Source: K23-9 sp049680365 | GTDB lineage: Bacteria > Planctomycetota > Planctomycetia > Pirellulales > Pirellulaceae | Direction: 5' to 3' | Assembly (NCBI GenBank): GCA_049680365.1 | Contig: JBAUHQ010000107.1 | Location: forward strand, 1 to 64,000 | DNA length: 64,000 bases | Shown: piece after piece, positions 43,605 through 53,186 of the stretch | Layout of the letters: every line of letters begins with the position of its first letter | Numbering within the stretch: position 1 is the stretch's first letter | Notes under the pieces: generated by a model | Told to the model about the DNA's origin: nothing | The model's input: the letters and a program-made list of their open reading frames with translations, nothing else | Database searches by the model: none | Translations under genes and position numbers: made by a program

Positions 43605-44291
43605 ATGCCGAAGTCACCGATCACGCCCAAGCTTTTTAAGTTCTTGCGTGAGCTGAAGAAAAACAACAACCGCGACTGGTTCACTGAAAACAAGTCGCGA
43701 TATCAAGATGAAGTACTCGGTCCCGCTGTCGAGTTGGTTGCCGAACTGGAAAAACCGCTCACCAAGGCCGCACCGTTTCTGGGCGTGGTCCCCAAAGGCC
43801 ACAACGGTTCGATCATGCGCATCTACCGCGACACTCGCTTTGGCAAAGACAAAACGCCCTACAAAACCAACGTTGGAATCTCCATCCGCCATCAAGCCGC
43901 CAAGGACATTCATGCTCCCGGCGTTTACCTCCACTTGGATCCCGACGAGTGTTTTATCGGAGCAGGCTGCTGGCGACCAGAAAGCAGCGTGCTCTCAGCG
44001 ATCCGCGGCGCGATCGACGAAGACCCCAAGGCTTGGAAACGAGCTCGCGACAACACTGCGTTCAAGGTGACCTATGAACTTTCCGGCGAGAGTTTGAAAA
44101 CGTCTCCTCGCGATTACCCCAAAGACCATCCGATGATCGAAGATCTGCGGCGGATCGATTTCATTGCCGTCGCACCGTTAAAACCGGCCGACTTTTCCGA
44201 TGACAAGATCGTGGCGAATGTAATCGGCAAAATCAAAACCGCCAAACCGTTAATGCGTTTCATCTGCGATGCCATCGATGTGCCATACTAA
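43605..44291 (+). CDS. DUF2461 family protein
   Basis: This 228-residue protein matches the DUF2461 (TIGR02453) family across its full length: FKFLRELKKNNNRDWFTENK at the start, IYRDTRFGKDKTPYKTNVGI in the middle, and GVYLHLDPDECFIGAGCWRP after it. The biochemical role of the family is not known to me. The ATG at 43605 has AGGAAA upstream. Its last 14-23 bases overlap the start of the next gene. Confidence 0.92.
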   Translation: MPKSPITPKLFKFLRELKKNNNRDWFTENKSRYQDEVLGPAVELVAELEKPLTKAAPFLGVVPKGHNGSIMRIYRDTRFGKDKTPYKTNVGISIRHQAAKDIHAPGVYLHLDPDECFIGAGCWRPESSVLSAIRGAIDEDPKAWKRARDNTAFKVTYELSGESLKTSPRDYPKDHPMIEDLRRIDFIAVAPLKPADFSDDKIVANVIGKIKTAKPLMRFICDAIDVPY

Positions 44292-46161
44292 ATCCGATGC
44301 CTGGCATTTGACGATCCTTGCCGGCCTGGTTTCCTTGGCGGTTGCGATGACCGCTGCGTTCTATCCCGGAAGCCAACCGCTCGCAGAAGCAACGCCACAC
44401 TGGACGCTTTCTGCATTCGCGATGATTTTGGCTCAGTCGATCGCTCTGGTGCTGCCAGGACTGTGGCTTGGTCTGATTGTACTGCGGTGGTCAAGAAAAA
44501 CGGCGCATACAATCGCCAGCATTTGGTTCATGGGAATCACAACAATCGTGCTTGGCGACTGCGTGACTTTCCACTGGATCGCCCAACGGTTTCTTTCACA
44601 CAAGACCTTGGCGATTGCCAAAGCGTTACCACAGGGACTGGCCGCCCATGTTCCAACATCAACTTGGTGGTTTGCGGCAAAGTTGGTCACTGGCTTGTGC
44701 GTTTTCGCTTTCGCATCGTGGTGGATTGCCAAGCGATTGTCACGACGAATCGCAGGTCACACGTCGGTTCCATCGCTGCGCATCGTTTTGTTCATTGCGG
44801 TCCTGTGCACCATCGCCATGGCGACGCCTGCCGTGTGGAATTTGCGAACGACACGCGAAACAATGTTTCATCACTCGGGCCGATTTCCACTGTGCGCGTT
44901 TCACTTGATCAATACCGCCGACTCAGGAACGACGGCAACCAATGTGACAAACGATGCGCCCGCCATCATCGCATCGATGGACTCTGTCGTGCAAAATTTG
45001 CAACGTCGCCGCGAAAGCGTTTCGGTGAAGATCGATAACGACGCTGAGTTGCCTGATGTGGTTTTGGTGATCATCGAATCGATGCGGAGTGAATTGGTGG
45101 ATCCAAAAACGATGCCGCACCTTTGGAAGTACTCGCAAAAAGGCATTCACTGCCGACAACACTTCAGCACTGGCAACGCAACCAACCACGGTATGTTCGG
45201 CGTATTCAGCGGCCTGGACGCCACGCTTTATTCGCGATTTTGTCGCCAAAAGCCGCTGCTGAATCGATTGTTTCAAAACGCTGGTTACGAAGTCGGTTTC
45301 TTCGCCGGACACGACGACTGGCAAGCGTTTCGCATGAATGGTTTCATCAGCTCCGATCACTTCGACCGTTTTCAAGTCGACAAACCCAACTGGCTAGAGT
45401 CCGATCACCGATCGACGCAGCGTGCCCAAGCGTTCCTGGGCGAATCCCGCCAGCACCGACCGCCGCGACTGGCCGTCCTGTACCTGTACAGCACGCACGC
45501 CGACTACCACAGCTATCCGCAAGATCAGATTTTTCAACCCGCAGCCGACGATCGTTTTTTGATTCCGTATTCGCTCTCTGAAAAACCAGCCGTATGGAAC
45601 CGCTACAAAAACAGCGCCCACTGCGTCGATCGTTTTCTCTCGGCAGTCCTTCGCGACGATCGAGTCATCATCGTCACCGGCGATCACGGCGAGTCTTTCT
45701 TAGAAGACGGCGTTTGCGGACACGGTACTCGGATCTCCAAATTCCAAAACATGACACCCGCCGTTATCTATTCGCCTGGTGGAGAACCCAAAGTGATCGA
45801 TGCGCCGACTTCGCACGCCGATCTACTTCCAACGTTGATTTCCGCCGCAAGCATCACCATCGACGACCAATCGATCTTCGCAGGAAACGATCTGACCAAC
45901 ATCACGCCTGCCAATCTTGCTCAGCGAGTCATCGTGACACGCGACTACCTGAGCAACCAAATCGCACTGGTCAACCAAGAACTGGGCTCCGAACAGAAAG
46001 TGTTCGCTATCCGTGCCGCGTTGGAGCCGAAATCGGGTTCAGCCAGCATCGTCGGTGGAATTGATGAGCGGGGAAACTCGACCAAGACAGACGGTTCGGC
46101 CAGTGAATCGGCCAGCGAAACTTTTTTGAAAATATGGCAGCGTGCCCGCTTTGGTTGGTAA
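44269..46161 (+). CDS. Membrane sulfatase-fold protein (LTA synthase/YejM-like)
   Basis: This protein of about 630 residues begins with roughly five membrane helices (within the first 190 residues) followed by an external alkaline-phosphatase/sulfatase-type domain. Ligand motifs are VLVIIESMRSE, the nucleophile Thr region STGNATNHGMFG, TGDHGESF and CGHGT. Such proteins transfer phosphoglycerol or phosphoethanolamine groups, or act as envelope regulators; the acceptor here is unknown. The start may be 44269 or 44278, both overlapping the DUF2461 gene, so translation is probably coupled. The C-terminal tail is Ser/Thr-rich. Confidence 0.85.
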   Translation: MPSMCHTKSDAWHLTILAGLVSLAVAMTAAFYPGSQPLAEATPHWTLSAFAMILAQSIALVLPGLWLGLIVLRWSRKTAHTIASIWFMGITTIVLGDCVTFHWIAQRFLSHKTLAIAKALPQGLAAHVPTSTWWFAAKLVTGLCVFAFASWWIAKRLSRRIAGHTSVPSLRIVLFIAVLCTIAMATPAVWNLRTTRETMFHHSGRFPLCAFHLINTADSGTTATNVTNDAPAIIASMDSVVQNLQRRRESVSVKIDNDAELPDVVLVIIESMRSELVDPKTMPHLWKYSQKGIHCRQHFSTGNATNHGMFGVFSGLDATLYSRFCRQKPLLNRLFQNAGYEVGFFAGHDDWQAFRMNGFISSDHFDRFQVDKPNWLESDHRSTQRAQAFLGESRQHRPPRLAVLYLYSTHADYHSYPQDQIFQPAADDRFLIPYSLSEKPAVWNRYKNSAHCVDRFLSAVLRDDRVIIVTGDHGESFLEDGVCGHGTRISKFQNMTPAVIYSPGGEPKVIDAPTSHADLLPTLISAASITIDDQSIFAGNDLTNITPANLAQRVIVTRDYLSNQIALVNQELGSEQKVFAIRAALEPKSGSASIVGGIDERGNSTKTDGSASESASETFLKIWQRARFGW

Positions 46162-46337
46162 TCGGCGTGAATGACACATTGCTAGCTTTGCGATTCGCCT
46201 ATCGGTCGTTTGGGGCGTTCGCTTAGACTCCGCCGTTCCAATGCTGAGTCGTTTATTTGACGGCCAGAATAGGGGACGTTTGACGACGATGGATCGTTGT
46301 CATTTCCAGTTTTCTTTCGACTGTGGAGTTCGACGGC

Positions 46338-47606
46338 ATGGAAGCCGGTTACCGCCCTCGTTGTGTCTTTTTGGCGACAGTTGCTTTGCTGATGCTAAGC
46401 CTGTCCCACGCCGACGCCGCGAACTTTCGTACTCAGAATTTTCTGATTCAAGCTCCCAACGCACAGTTGGCACAAGCGGTTGGAAAGTCAGCCGAGAAAT
46501 TCCGTTCCGAACTGGCCGTCCATTGGCTTGGCAAACCACTTCCGCCTTGGCCCCGACCTTGCCCGATCCGTGTGATCTCGGGTCAACTGGCCGCTCAAGG
46601 TGTGACCACCTACAACCTGTCGCCGGTACGTGATTTCCAGATGGAAGTCGTCGGTACGCCCGAGCGAATTTTGGACAGCGTCCTGCCTCACGAAATCACG
46701 CACACCATTTTGGCCACGCACTTTGGTCGCCCATTGCCGCGCTGGGCCGACGAAGGCATCTGCACGACGGTCGAACACGTTAGCGAACGAAACAAGCACG
46801 AAGCGAAACTGCGAGAGTTCTTGCAGTCACGCCGCGGCATCGCGATGAACCGACTGTTCCTTCTAACGGAATATCCCAACGATGTGCTGCCTATGTACGC
46901 GCAAGGCTATTCCGTTTGCCGATTCTTAATCGAACAACAAGGCCCGCAAACGTTTATCAATTTTTTGCACGACTACATGGAAGAGCGTTCTTGGACTGCC
47001 AATGTGCAAAAGTACTACGGCTACAAATCGCTTCGTGAACTTCAAGAGTATTGGTTGGCTTGGGTATCGGCCGGTAGTGGACCTGTCGAAAAGTTCGCAA
47101 TGTTAGACTCAGCGCGTTCCCGTTCGGCAGTCGAACAAGTTGGTGGCGAGACGCCTGACAATTCCCGCCTCGCACTGGCGGCGGCAACTGGTCACCCAAA
47201 CACGAAAAAATCAGCATCCAGCAACACAACACCCAGCAAACTGACACACGCCAACGGTGCCCCCGTCGGCGGTGCGATTGCCGCGTTGGGTCAGTCAACG
47301 CGGGACCAATCCTCAACCGGCCGATCAAACCAGCAGCCTGAAGACATTGGCTGGTATTCGCGTCAACGCGAAGAAGCAGTGAACACCCTGGCCAGCAAAT
47401 CAGACGACGATCCCAAAGTTGCGGCGCGCAACACGATCACCCCGATCGTGCCGCCGTCGATCCGCGACAGTGGCCGATATAGCGTCAGCCAGCCTCAGGA
47501 CGAGCAGCAGATGTCGCGATCCGGGATGGTGTTGCCCGCCTCTCCTGCTGCCAGCAGACCGGTTTATCAATTGATGCCTGGACAAGCGATCCGCCGATTT
47601 CGATAA
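46338..47606 (+). CDS. Secreted HExxH metallopeptidase-like protein
   Basis: A 422-residue protein from the ATG at 46338, which has GGAG nine bases upstream; a GTG five codons earlier is possible. It has a signal peptide ending near ADAA, then a gluzincin core: HEITH (118-122) with the third ligand Glu139 in RWADEG, the pattern of peptidase-MA-like proteins. Up to about residue 245 it is compact. The last 170 residues are low-complexity, rich in Ser, Thr, Gln and Pro, and likely disordered. It may be a cell-surface protease; no operon partner is evident. Confidence 0.8.
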   Translation: MEAGYRPRCVFLATVALLMLSLSHADAANFRTQNFLIQAPNAQLAQAVGKSAEKFRSELAVHWLGKPLPPWPRPCPIRVISGQLAAQGVTTYNLSPVRDFQMEVVGTPERILDSVLPHEITHTILATHFGRPLPRWADEGICTTVEHVSERNKHEAKLREFLQSRRGIAMNRLFLLTEYPNDVLPMYAQGYSVCRFLIEQQGPQTFINFLHDYMEERSWTANVQKYYGYKSLRELQEYWLAWVSAGSGPVEKFAMLDSARSRSAVEQVGGETPDNSRLALAAATGHPNTKKSASSNTTPSKLTHANGAPVGGAIAALGQSTRDQSSTGRSNQQPEDIGWYSRQREEAVNTLASKSDDDPKVAARNTITPIVPPSIRDSGRYSVSQPQDEQQMSRSGMVLPASPAASRPVYQLMPGQAIRRFR

Positions 47607-47790
47607 ACCTACCGAATCGGACGTTGAAAAGCGGAAACACGCGAATTCCCTGCTAAAACTGTGTTTTGGCTGATTCGATCATGTGTCTTTCGCCGCAAAC
47701 AAGACTACCGCAAACCAGCAAAACCTGCTATTTTCTCACCCCGCAGCAGTTCGCTGCATAAAACTGAACTCCCATTTTGATCATAGATTG

Positions 47791-47889
47791 ATGGCTAAAC
47801 CACAACACAAACTCAAAAAAGCCAACCACGGGCGCCGTCCCGCAAGTGCAAAAGCTCGCAAAGCAAAACGTCGTAAGATCAAGACCTAA
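47791..47889 (+). CDS. 32-residue strongly basic peptide, ribosomal-protein-like composition
   Basis: The peptide MAKPQHKLKKANHGRRPASA...KIKT is 32 residues, nearly half Lys/Arg/His. Its composition is like tiny ribosomal or RNA-binding proteins (bL34, bL36 or bTHX class), although no such family is clearly matched. The gene ends 11 bases before the FabZ-like gene and is likely on the same transcript. The open frame extends upstream, but that part lacks protein character. No clear ribosome binding site was found, which lowers certainty. Confidence 0.5.
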   Translation: MAKPQHKLKKANHGRRPASAKARKAKRRKIKT

Positions 47890-47900
47890 GAAGCTGAGAT

Positions 47901-48443
47901 TTGTCGATCGTGGCGCACACTGAGTTCATTTTTGATCCGTCCTCGCTGGACTATGAAAATCCGATTGCCGATTTAGAGGCGATTCGAAAGCTCAATCCCC
48001 AGCGGCACGAGATGGAACATTTGACCGGCATTCTGGCTGAGGATGTCGAAAATTTGCGGTGCGCCGGCTACAAAGACGTTTCGCACGACGAGTTTTGGAT
48101 CCGCGGCCACATGCCTGGCATGCCCTTGATGCCAGCGGTGATTCAGCTGGAAGCCGTCGCGCAACTCGCTAGTTACTTTACGCAGCGACATGATCTGCTG
48201 GGTGCCGAAATGGTCGGCTACGGCGGTGTGGACGGCGCACGTTTCCGTGATGTCGTTGTTCCAGGCGACCGACTGCTGATCATGATCAAGCTTAGCAAAG
48301 CACGTCGCAACCGCATGATCGTGGCGGACTTTCAAGGCGTCGTGAATGGCAAGCTTGTCGTCGACGGCACCATCCGTGGCATCCCGATTCCGGTTGAAGC
48401 CGTGAAGGCACACCTGAAAGATCGTGCAAAGGCGAACGAGTAA
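47901..48443 (+). CDS. FabZ/FabA-like hotdog dehydratase family protein
   Basis: This 180-residue hotdog-fold protein carries the FabZ active-site motif GHMPGMPLMPAVIQLEAVAQ with His70 and Glu84, the residues that dehydrate 3-hydroxyacyl-ACP. It is longer than FabZ (about 150) by an N-terminal extension. Starts are non-ATG: TTG at 47901, or GTG at 47910. It could be a true fatty-acid-cycle dehydratase or a paralogue for other acyl chains such as lipid A or polyketide; no other fab gene is next to it. A hairpin repeat begins right after its stop. Confidence 0.88.
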   Translation: MSIVAHTEFIFDPSSLDYENPIADLEAIRKLNPQRHEMEHLTGILAEDVENLRCAGYKDVSHDEFWIRGHMPGMPLMPAVIQLEAVAQLASYFTQRHDLLGAEMVGYGGVDGARFRDVVVPGDRLLIMIKLSKARRNRMIVADFQGVVNGKLVVDGTIRGIPIPVEAVKAHLKDRAKANE

Positions 48444-48474
48444 GAATGTCGCTCGATTCTCCGAATCGTTAGCG
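48444..48474 (+). repeat. Post-stop hairpin repeat, copy 2
   Basis: It begins at the base after the stop of the FabZ-like gene. CGATTC pairs with GAATCG around a TCC loop, within GAATGT...TTAGCG flanks. It is homologous to 27390-27420, with a compensatory pair change in the stem. Confidence 0.6.
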
Positions 48475-48487
48475 CGTTTCGGACGTT

Positions 48488-48511
48488 GACGCCAGGGACT
48501 GTCGGGACAAC
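48488..48511 (+). repeat. Single arm of the GGGACTGTCGGGACAAC family
   Basis: CGCCAGGGACTGTCGGGACA followed by AC agrees with the right arm of the 8179-8277 element at all but one position. It ends four bases before the ATG of the ThrE gene and so occupies its ribosome-binding region. Confidence 0.6.
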
Positions 48512-48515
48512 ATCA

Positions 48516-49724
48516 ATGACCGTCGGCATGACCCCTGAGCAAATTTTTCTAATCGAAGCAGCAATGATGCTGCATCGTTACGGCACGCCGTCGCATCGAC
48601 TCGAACGTGTACTCACCAAAGTGGCCGAGTCGCTGGGGATTCATGGCGAATTTCTTTACACACCGACGGCGCTGGTGATTTCTCTTCGTGCACCCAAAGG
48701 CGAGGAGCTAACCGTCGTACGTCGAGTCAATTCGGGGGCCGTCGACGTTGACAAACTCATCCAGTTTGACCAATTGCTCGGCCGCGTCGAGAGTGGCCAG
48801 CTTTCGCCACAGTCCGCCTTGGGCGAATTGAAAACAATCCACGAAGCAGCCAGTCTGTATAGCAAACCGATCTACGCCATCGCTTGTGCCGTCGCATGCA
48901 TGTGCGTCGCTGTCTTCTTTGGCGGAACGACCCCCGAAGTCATCGTTGCCGGCGCAATCGGCTTGGTCGTTGCTGGCCTGGAACTACTGCACGAACATTG
49001 GCATTGGGAGTTCGGTCTACTGGAACCGCTCGCTGGTGTTGCTGCGGCATTGGCGTCGATCCTGATCGCTCGCTATGTGATACCGATCGACGACCGCCTG
49101 ACAACACTAGCAGGTTTGATTGTCTTGATTCCTGGGCTCCGATTGACCGTCGCATTGACGGAACTAGCAGTCGGTCACTTGTCCGCCGGCATGGCCCGCT
49201 TGGCCGGTGCGATGGTGTGTTTGGCAACACTGTTCGTCGGCGTGGCGATTGTTTGGCGTATCACGGGTGACTTCCGACCCGCACTGGATGTAGCCGCTCA
49301 ATCCCCGTCACTTTTGCGCTGGATTGCTTTGGCAATCGCCCCCATCGCGTTTGCCATCGTCTTTCGTGCAGGCTTTCGGCAGTGGCCCATCATCGCCGCC
49401 GTCTCGATCTCGGGAGTGGTTGTCAGCTGGTCCCTGGAACCGAAAATGGGAGTCGAAGTGGCATCGTTCTTCGGAGCCCTAGCAGTGGGCTGCAGCAGCA
49501 ATCTGTACGCCAGAATACGAGACCTACCCGCCATGGTTCCTCAAACACCCGGCATGCTGATTTTGGTGCCCGGTTCGCTCGGCTACCGTTCTCTATCAGC
49601 ACTCTTGGAACAGCAAACCATGCAAGGCGTGCAATACGGATTCGCCATGATTCTGATCGCGATCAGCTTGGTCGGCGGCCTGCTAGTATCCAATGCCGTC
49701 GTACCACCACGACGGATTTTGTAA
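48516..49724 (+). CDS. Threonine/serine exporter ThrE family protein
   Basis: A 402-residue membrane protein from the ATG at 48516; an ATG four codons later is also possible. The N-terminal soluble domain (TPEQIFLIEAAMMLHRYGTP through LYTPTALVISL) is typical of ThrE/YjjP. About ten hydrophobic segments follow, including the repeated VPQTPGMLILVPGSLGYRSL motif near the end. The two halves correspond to the YjjP and YjjB parts fused in one protein, as in Corynebacterium ThrE. It is predicted to export threonine, serine or dipeptides. A dispersed repeat arm covers the usual ribosome-binding site position. Confidence 0.9.
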   Translation: MTVGMTPEQIFLIEAAMMLHRYGTPSHRLERVLTKVAESLGIHGEFLYTPTALVISLRAPKGEELTVVRRVNSGAVDVDKLIQFDQLLGRVESGQLSPQSALGELKTIHEAASLYSKPIYAIACAVACMCVAVFFGGTTPEVIVAGAIGLVVAGLELLHEHWHWEFGLLEPLAGVAAALASILIARYVIPIDDRLTTLAGLIVLIPGLRLTVALTELAVGHLSAGMARLAGAMVCLATLFVGVAIVWRITGDFRPALDVAAQSPSLLRWIALAIAPIAFAIVFRAGFRQWPIIAAVSISGVVVSWSLEPKMGVEVASFFGALAVGCSSNLYARIRDLPAMVPQTPGMLILVPGSLGYRSLSALLEQQTMQGVQYGFAMILIAISLVGGLLVSNAVVPPRRIL

Positions 49725-49742
49725 ACATCCTGCCGCTTCTAT

Positions 49743-51752
49743 TCAATCATCATCAGAATTGCCCTTCATCATGATCGGCTTGATCTGAACTTCATCATCT
49801 GACTGACCAACTTTGAAGTCACGCGACTCATTGTTTGTGTCAGTTTCATCATAAACATGAATTGAGTGACTAGCATTTTTTGGGACGGAGCGAAAAGCAT
49901 ATCGCCCTTGTTGATCCGTCCTTACAAATCGATCCACACCCGTTTGACCGTCGGACGGATCCATATGCAAGTGAACTCGCATGTTCGCCAGCGGACTGCT
50001 GTTACTGTCCAACACTTGTCCTGACACGGTGGCACCAGGATGCACCGTCAACTTCACCGCTCTGTCATCCGCAGAAATGACGGCGTGACCGACTAGGCCT
50101 TCTTGTTCGTTGATGGCAAACAAAATCATCTTGTCGTTCCATCGCTCCGTTTTGAAGCGACCATCCTCACCGGTCTTCGTCGTCGCTAGTCCAGCGTGGC
50201 CAGGCTCGCCAATGGACTCACCAAGCACGATTGCCCCGGCCTGCGGTTTGCCAACGGCATCAACCACCAATCCGGTCAGCGTACCACGTGGCAACCGTGC
50301 CAAGTTTTTGTCGAACGTCAGTTCGCTTTCGTCTTCGACGGTAACATTCATCGACTTTCCACCAGCCAACGTCAACGTGAAGACACCCGGCCCCGCACGA
50401 AAGCGATAGCGGCCGTCAATGTTGGTAGTACTCCAACGCACCAGCTTGGCCCGATTGTCCCCGAGCTGAATCAAAGTCGCCGTCTGTCCTTCGACGGGTT
50501 TCTTATCCTTGCCGCTTGAAATAATGCCCGTGATCAAAGTACCCGTCGTGAGTTCAAAATTGACGCCTTTACGATCCTTGCCTTCAGCCAATAGGATGTC
50601 ATTGACACTCGCAGCCGACACATCATCTTCGACCACACTGATCATCGTGTCTTGATCCGGATAGATATTCAGTTCGTAAGTGCCGTCGTCCTTCGTTGAC
50701 GTGTGCCCGCGAAAATAATGGTTCGTGTCGCCGCGACCTTCGCCTTGCAAACGCACGCCGACTGCCGGTGTGCCATCGGGATAAGTCACTTTGCCCGTGA
50801 CCTTGCACGTCTGCAGCATGTCCATCGTCAGATCGGTATTGCCAGGATTGCCCGGATCGTAACGTGGGTTTCCGGGGGTGAAGTACTGTTGTGAATAACC
50901 TAGAAAAGTGACGCCTTTTTCCAAGTCACTGGGAATCCAATCGAATTGGCAACTGCCATTCTCCCCGGACTTCGTTTCGTGTGGTCCGCCGCAATTGTAG
51001 TAAGACAGCTTGCCCTTTTTCTTAATCGTCCAAGGCGTTAACGTCACGCCTTCGATTGGCTTCTTCGCCGAATCCAACGTTGTGACACGAACCGAAACGG
51101 CTCCATTTAACTTCAGTTGAACAGACGCTGGCACGTCTAGCCGTTCCTGTGTTGGAAAGGCATCGTAGTTTTCGTAGTAGTCAAAACCTTGCTTCACTTT
51201 CTTTGCCAGGATCCAGTCCACTTTTGCATCGGCAGGAAACGTTAGCGTCGCTTGGCCTGACGAATTCGTCGTTCCAGAGGCAAGTACGACGAACTCAGCG
51301 TCTACGCGGATCGCAGCACCTTCAATTGGTTGATCTTTTTCATCGACCACGCGGACCGTCGTTGTTCGTTCGGGACGCACCACGAACTTAAACGGCTTAG
51401 CGGAAGAGAGTTCGTAGTCGTATCCGCTGACGAAGCTACTCAGTTCGCCGTCAGGACTACGTACCAACATCGGAATTCCGTAGTGCCCGACAGCTTGCAC
51501 GCGATGCACAAACGCCCCCTTCGCATTGGCGGTAACGCGGAACGACTGTTCCTCCTCGCGTGCTTTGCTTTCGATGATCGCACCAGCGACCGGATCACCC
51601 TGCTCATCCACCACCGTTCCCCGCAGCAGTGTAGATGCCGCGCCCAGCTTGGGTTTGGTCGCGTCCTCCTTTTCTTGCCCATTGAGAGTCGGCATCAAGT
51701 GCAGCGAAAACGCGCAAGACAAGACCAACGTAGAAATACGCAGTGGGAACAT
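49743..51752 (-). CDS. Secreted protein with tandem carboxypeptidase-regulatory-like domains
   Basis: A 669-residue protein from the ATG at 51752, which opens the signal peptide (MFPLRISTLVLSCAFSLHLM, cleavage near LNG). The rest is a string of beta-sandwich CarboxypepD_reg-like units, each with a pattern such as LRGTVVDEQGDPVAGAIIES, GKVTYPDGTPAVGVRLQGEG or LTGLVVDAVGKPQAGAIVLG; about six can be counted. No catalytic motif is present. It is similar in kind to the protein at 21862. Likely an extracellular structural or binding protein. It stands alone, convergent with thrE. Confidence 0.85.
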   Translation of the reverse strand: MFPLRISTLVLSCAFSLHLMPTLNGQEKEDATKPKLGAASTLLRGTVVDEQGDPVAGAIIESKAREEEQSFRVTANAKGAFVHRVQAVGHYGIPMLVRSPDGELSSFVSGYDYELSSAKPFKFVVRPERTTTVRVVDEKDQPIEGAAIRVDAEFVVLASGTTNSSGQATLTFPADAKVDWILAKKVKQGFDYYENYDAFPTQERLDVPASVQLKLNGAVSVRVTTLDSAKKPIEGVTLTPWTIKKKGKLSYYNCGGPHETKSGENGSCQFDWIPSDLEKGVTFLGYSQQYFTPGNPRYDPGNPGNTDLTMDMLQTCKVTGKVTYPDGTPAVGVRLQGEGRGDTNHYFRGHTSTKDDGTYELNIYPDQDTMISVVEDDVSAASVNDILLAEGKDRKGVNFELTTGTLITGIISSGKDKKPVEGQTATLIQLGDNRAKLVRWSTTNIDGRYRFRAGPGVFTLTLAGGKSMNVTVEDESELTFDKNLARLPRGTLTGLVVDAVGKPQAGAIVLGESIGEPGHAGLATTKTGEDGRFKTERWNDKMILFAINEQEGLVGHAVISADDRAVKLTVHPGATVSGQVLDSNSSPLANMRVHLHMDPSDGQTGVDRFVRTDQQGRYAFRSVPKNASHSIHVYDETDTNNESRDFKVGQSDDEVQIKPIMMKGNSDDD

Positions 51753-51828
51753 GGCAGAGCTCGTCAAGGATGTTACGTCGTGTTGAATCCAGCCGCATAG
51801 CGGCGACGGCAATCAGCGAGGTTTGCTG

Positions 51829-51914
51829 CGTCGCTGCTCCGCAGCTAGTAATCGTGTCGAGACTGAAACCTGGGGCTTTCGCCCCAGGCTACCATCCGTC
51901 GCTGCTCCGCAGCT
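51829..51914. repeat. Repeat-rich spacer: two 18-base direct repeats around a hairpin
   Basis: CGTCGCTGCTCCGCAGCT occurs identically at 51829-51846 and 51897-51914. Each copy contains the pair GCTGC/GCAGC. Between them CCTGGGGC-TTTC-GCCCCAGG (51869-51888) is a perfect 8-bp hairpin. The spacer lies 43 bases past the stop of the leftward TelA-like gene, so it could terminate that transcript. The hairpin plus flanks looks like a mobile palindromic unit. Confidence 0.65.
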
Positions 51915-51956
51915 GATGAAATCCGCAGCTACGAATATCGATGCAATGCCAGTAAA

Positions 51957-53186
51957 CTAGCCGCTTAACTTGTCGCCGCGGGCGTGGCGAGCGAGGGTCT
52001 CTTGGTACTTCTTCTTGCCTTCTTCGACGCTCTTGCGAATCGCTTTAGTGCTCTCTTCACTTTCTTTGCGAAGTTCGGCGATCATCTCCAACGATTCGAT
52101 TTGGAAACCGCTGATCGCATCGACCAGCTTTTGAACCGATTCGGGATCGATCGTGCTGCCGTAACCGGCTTTCAAGGCGGCTCGTTCGAGTTCGCGGCCC
52201 AGTTCAGCAACGTCTTCCAAGCCTTTGTTGACGCCATCTTTCATCGCTTCGGTGGCCTGCGTGACTTCGTGCAAACCGTGCTGGCTGGTGTAGACCGTAC
52301 CCAGAATCGTGAAGACGTGCTCATTGGTCGTAAAGAACGTCACCGCGCGACGGTACACGCGTTCCTTGACCGTGTGCGTCTGACGCAGCTTGGTGATCAA
52401 CGTTTCGCCGACGTCATAACCAATCTCTAAGTTCTCGGCGATGTCCTTGAGCAGTTGGAAAGTTTCGTCTTCTTTTTCGTAGCGATGTCGTGACTCGTCA
52501 CGACGCAATTCCATTTGGCTCTTGCCACCTTGGTCTTCGCCAGCATATTCGTCCAAAGCGGTTTGCGCGGCGGAAAGTTCTTCCTTGGCGGCTTCCAAAA
52601 TCGGAGCGTGGGTGTCGAGCAATTCGCGAGCCAACACTTCGGCTTCTTTCAAAGCAAAACGGAAGTCGATGTAGCCTTCCATGATCGCCTCTTCGCTGTT
52701 GAGCGCATCCTTGGTGTCTTTGGCGACTTCACCGTAGACTTCGACGATTTTCTCGAAGCGATCGTTGGGTGAACCACGTCGCATTTTCATCCACCAGTTG
52801 GACAGTTTCTCGGTGCCGCTGATTTTGCCATCGTCAAGCTGTTGAATTAGACGCTTGCTGTCTTCGCGAACCGAGTCGAACATCTGAGTGATGTCCATGT
52901 AGCGGTTGCCGACTTTGATGCTTTCAACGTTTTCGCGGACCAACGCATTGAACGAACTCATGTGCTGAATCACATCGGCGATCGCCAAGACCTTGGCTTC
53001 ATCCAGATGCTTGACGTCTTCCAACAACGCAATCAATTCTTGAGGGGCGGTATTTTTGCTGTCGACTCCAAATTTTTTCAAGACGACGACGGCGCGGTCG
53101 AGGTACTTCCGCATCGACGACATGTCGCGTTCTTGGGTCTTGGGTGCGTCTTTTTTTGGCGCGGATGCTTGTGCTTGCTCAGACAT
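51957..53186 (-). CDS. TelA-like coiled-coil protein
   Basis: A 409-residue soluble protein from the ATG at 53186; an upstream start at 53225 would add 13 residues. It is almost wholly helical. Segments such as EKLSNWWMKMRRGSPNDRFE and FRFALKEAEVLARELLDTHA, a charged middle and a final coiled coil (EMIAELRKESEESTKAIRKS) recall the TelA/KlaA (toxic anion resistance) family in overall pattern. No membrane segment is seen. It is divergent from the small tail-anchored gene at 53497, with a 310-base gap. Membrane-stress or tellurite resistance is the family association; direct function is unknown. Confidence 0.55.
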   Translation of the reverse strand: MSEQAQASAPKKDAPKTQERDMSSMRKYLDRAVVVLKKFGVDSKNTAPQELIALLEDVKHLDEAKVLAIADVIQHMSSFNALVRENVESIKVGNRYMDITQMFDSVREDSKRLIQQLDDGKISGTEKLSNWWMKMRRGSPNDRFEKIVEVYGEVAKDTKDALNSEEAIMEGYIDFRFALKEAEVLARELLDTHAPILEAAKEELSAAQTALDEYAGEDQGGKSQMELRRDESRHRYEKEDETFQLLKDIAENLEIGYDVGETLITKLRQTHTVKERVYRRAVTFFTTNEHVFTILGTVYTSQHGLHEVTQATEAMKDGVNKGLEDVAELGRELERAALKAGYGSTIDPESVQKLVDAISGFQIESLEMIAELRKESEESTKAIRKSVEEGKKKYQETLARHARGDKLSG

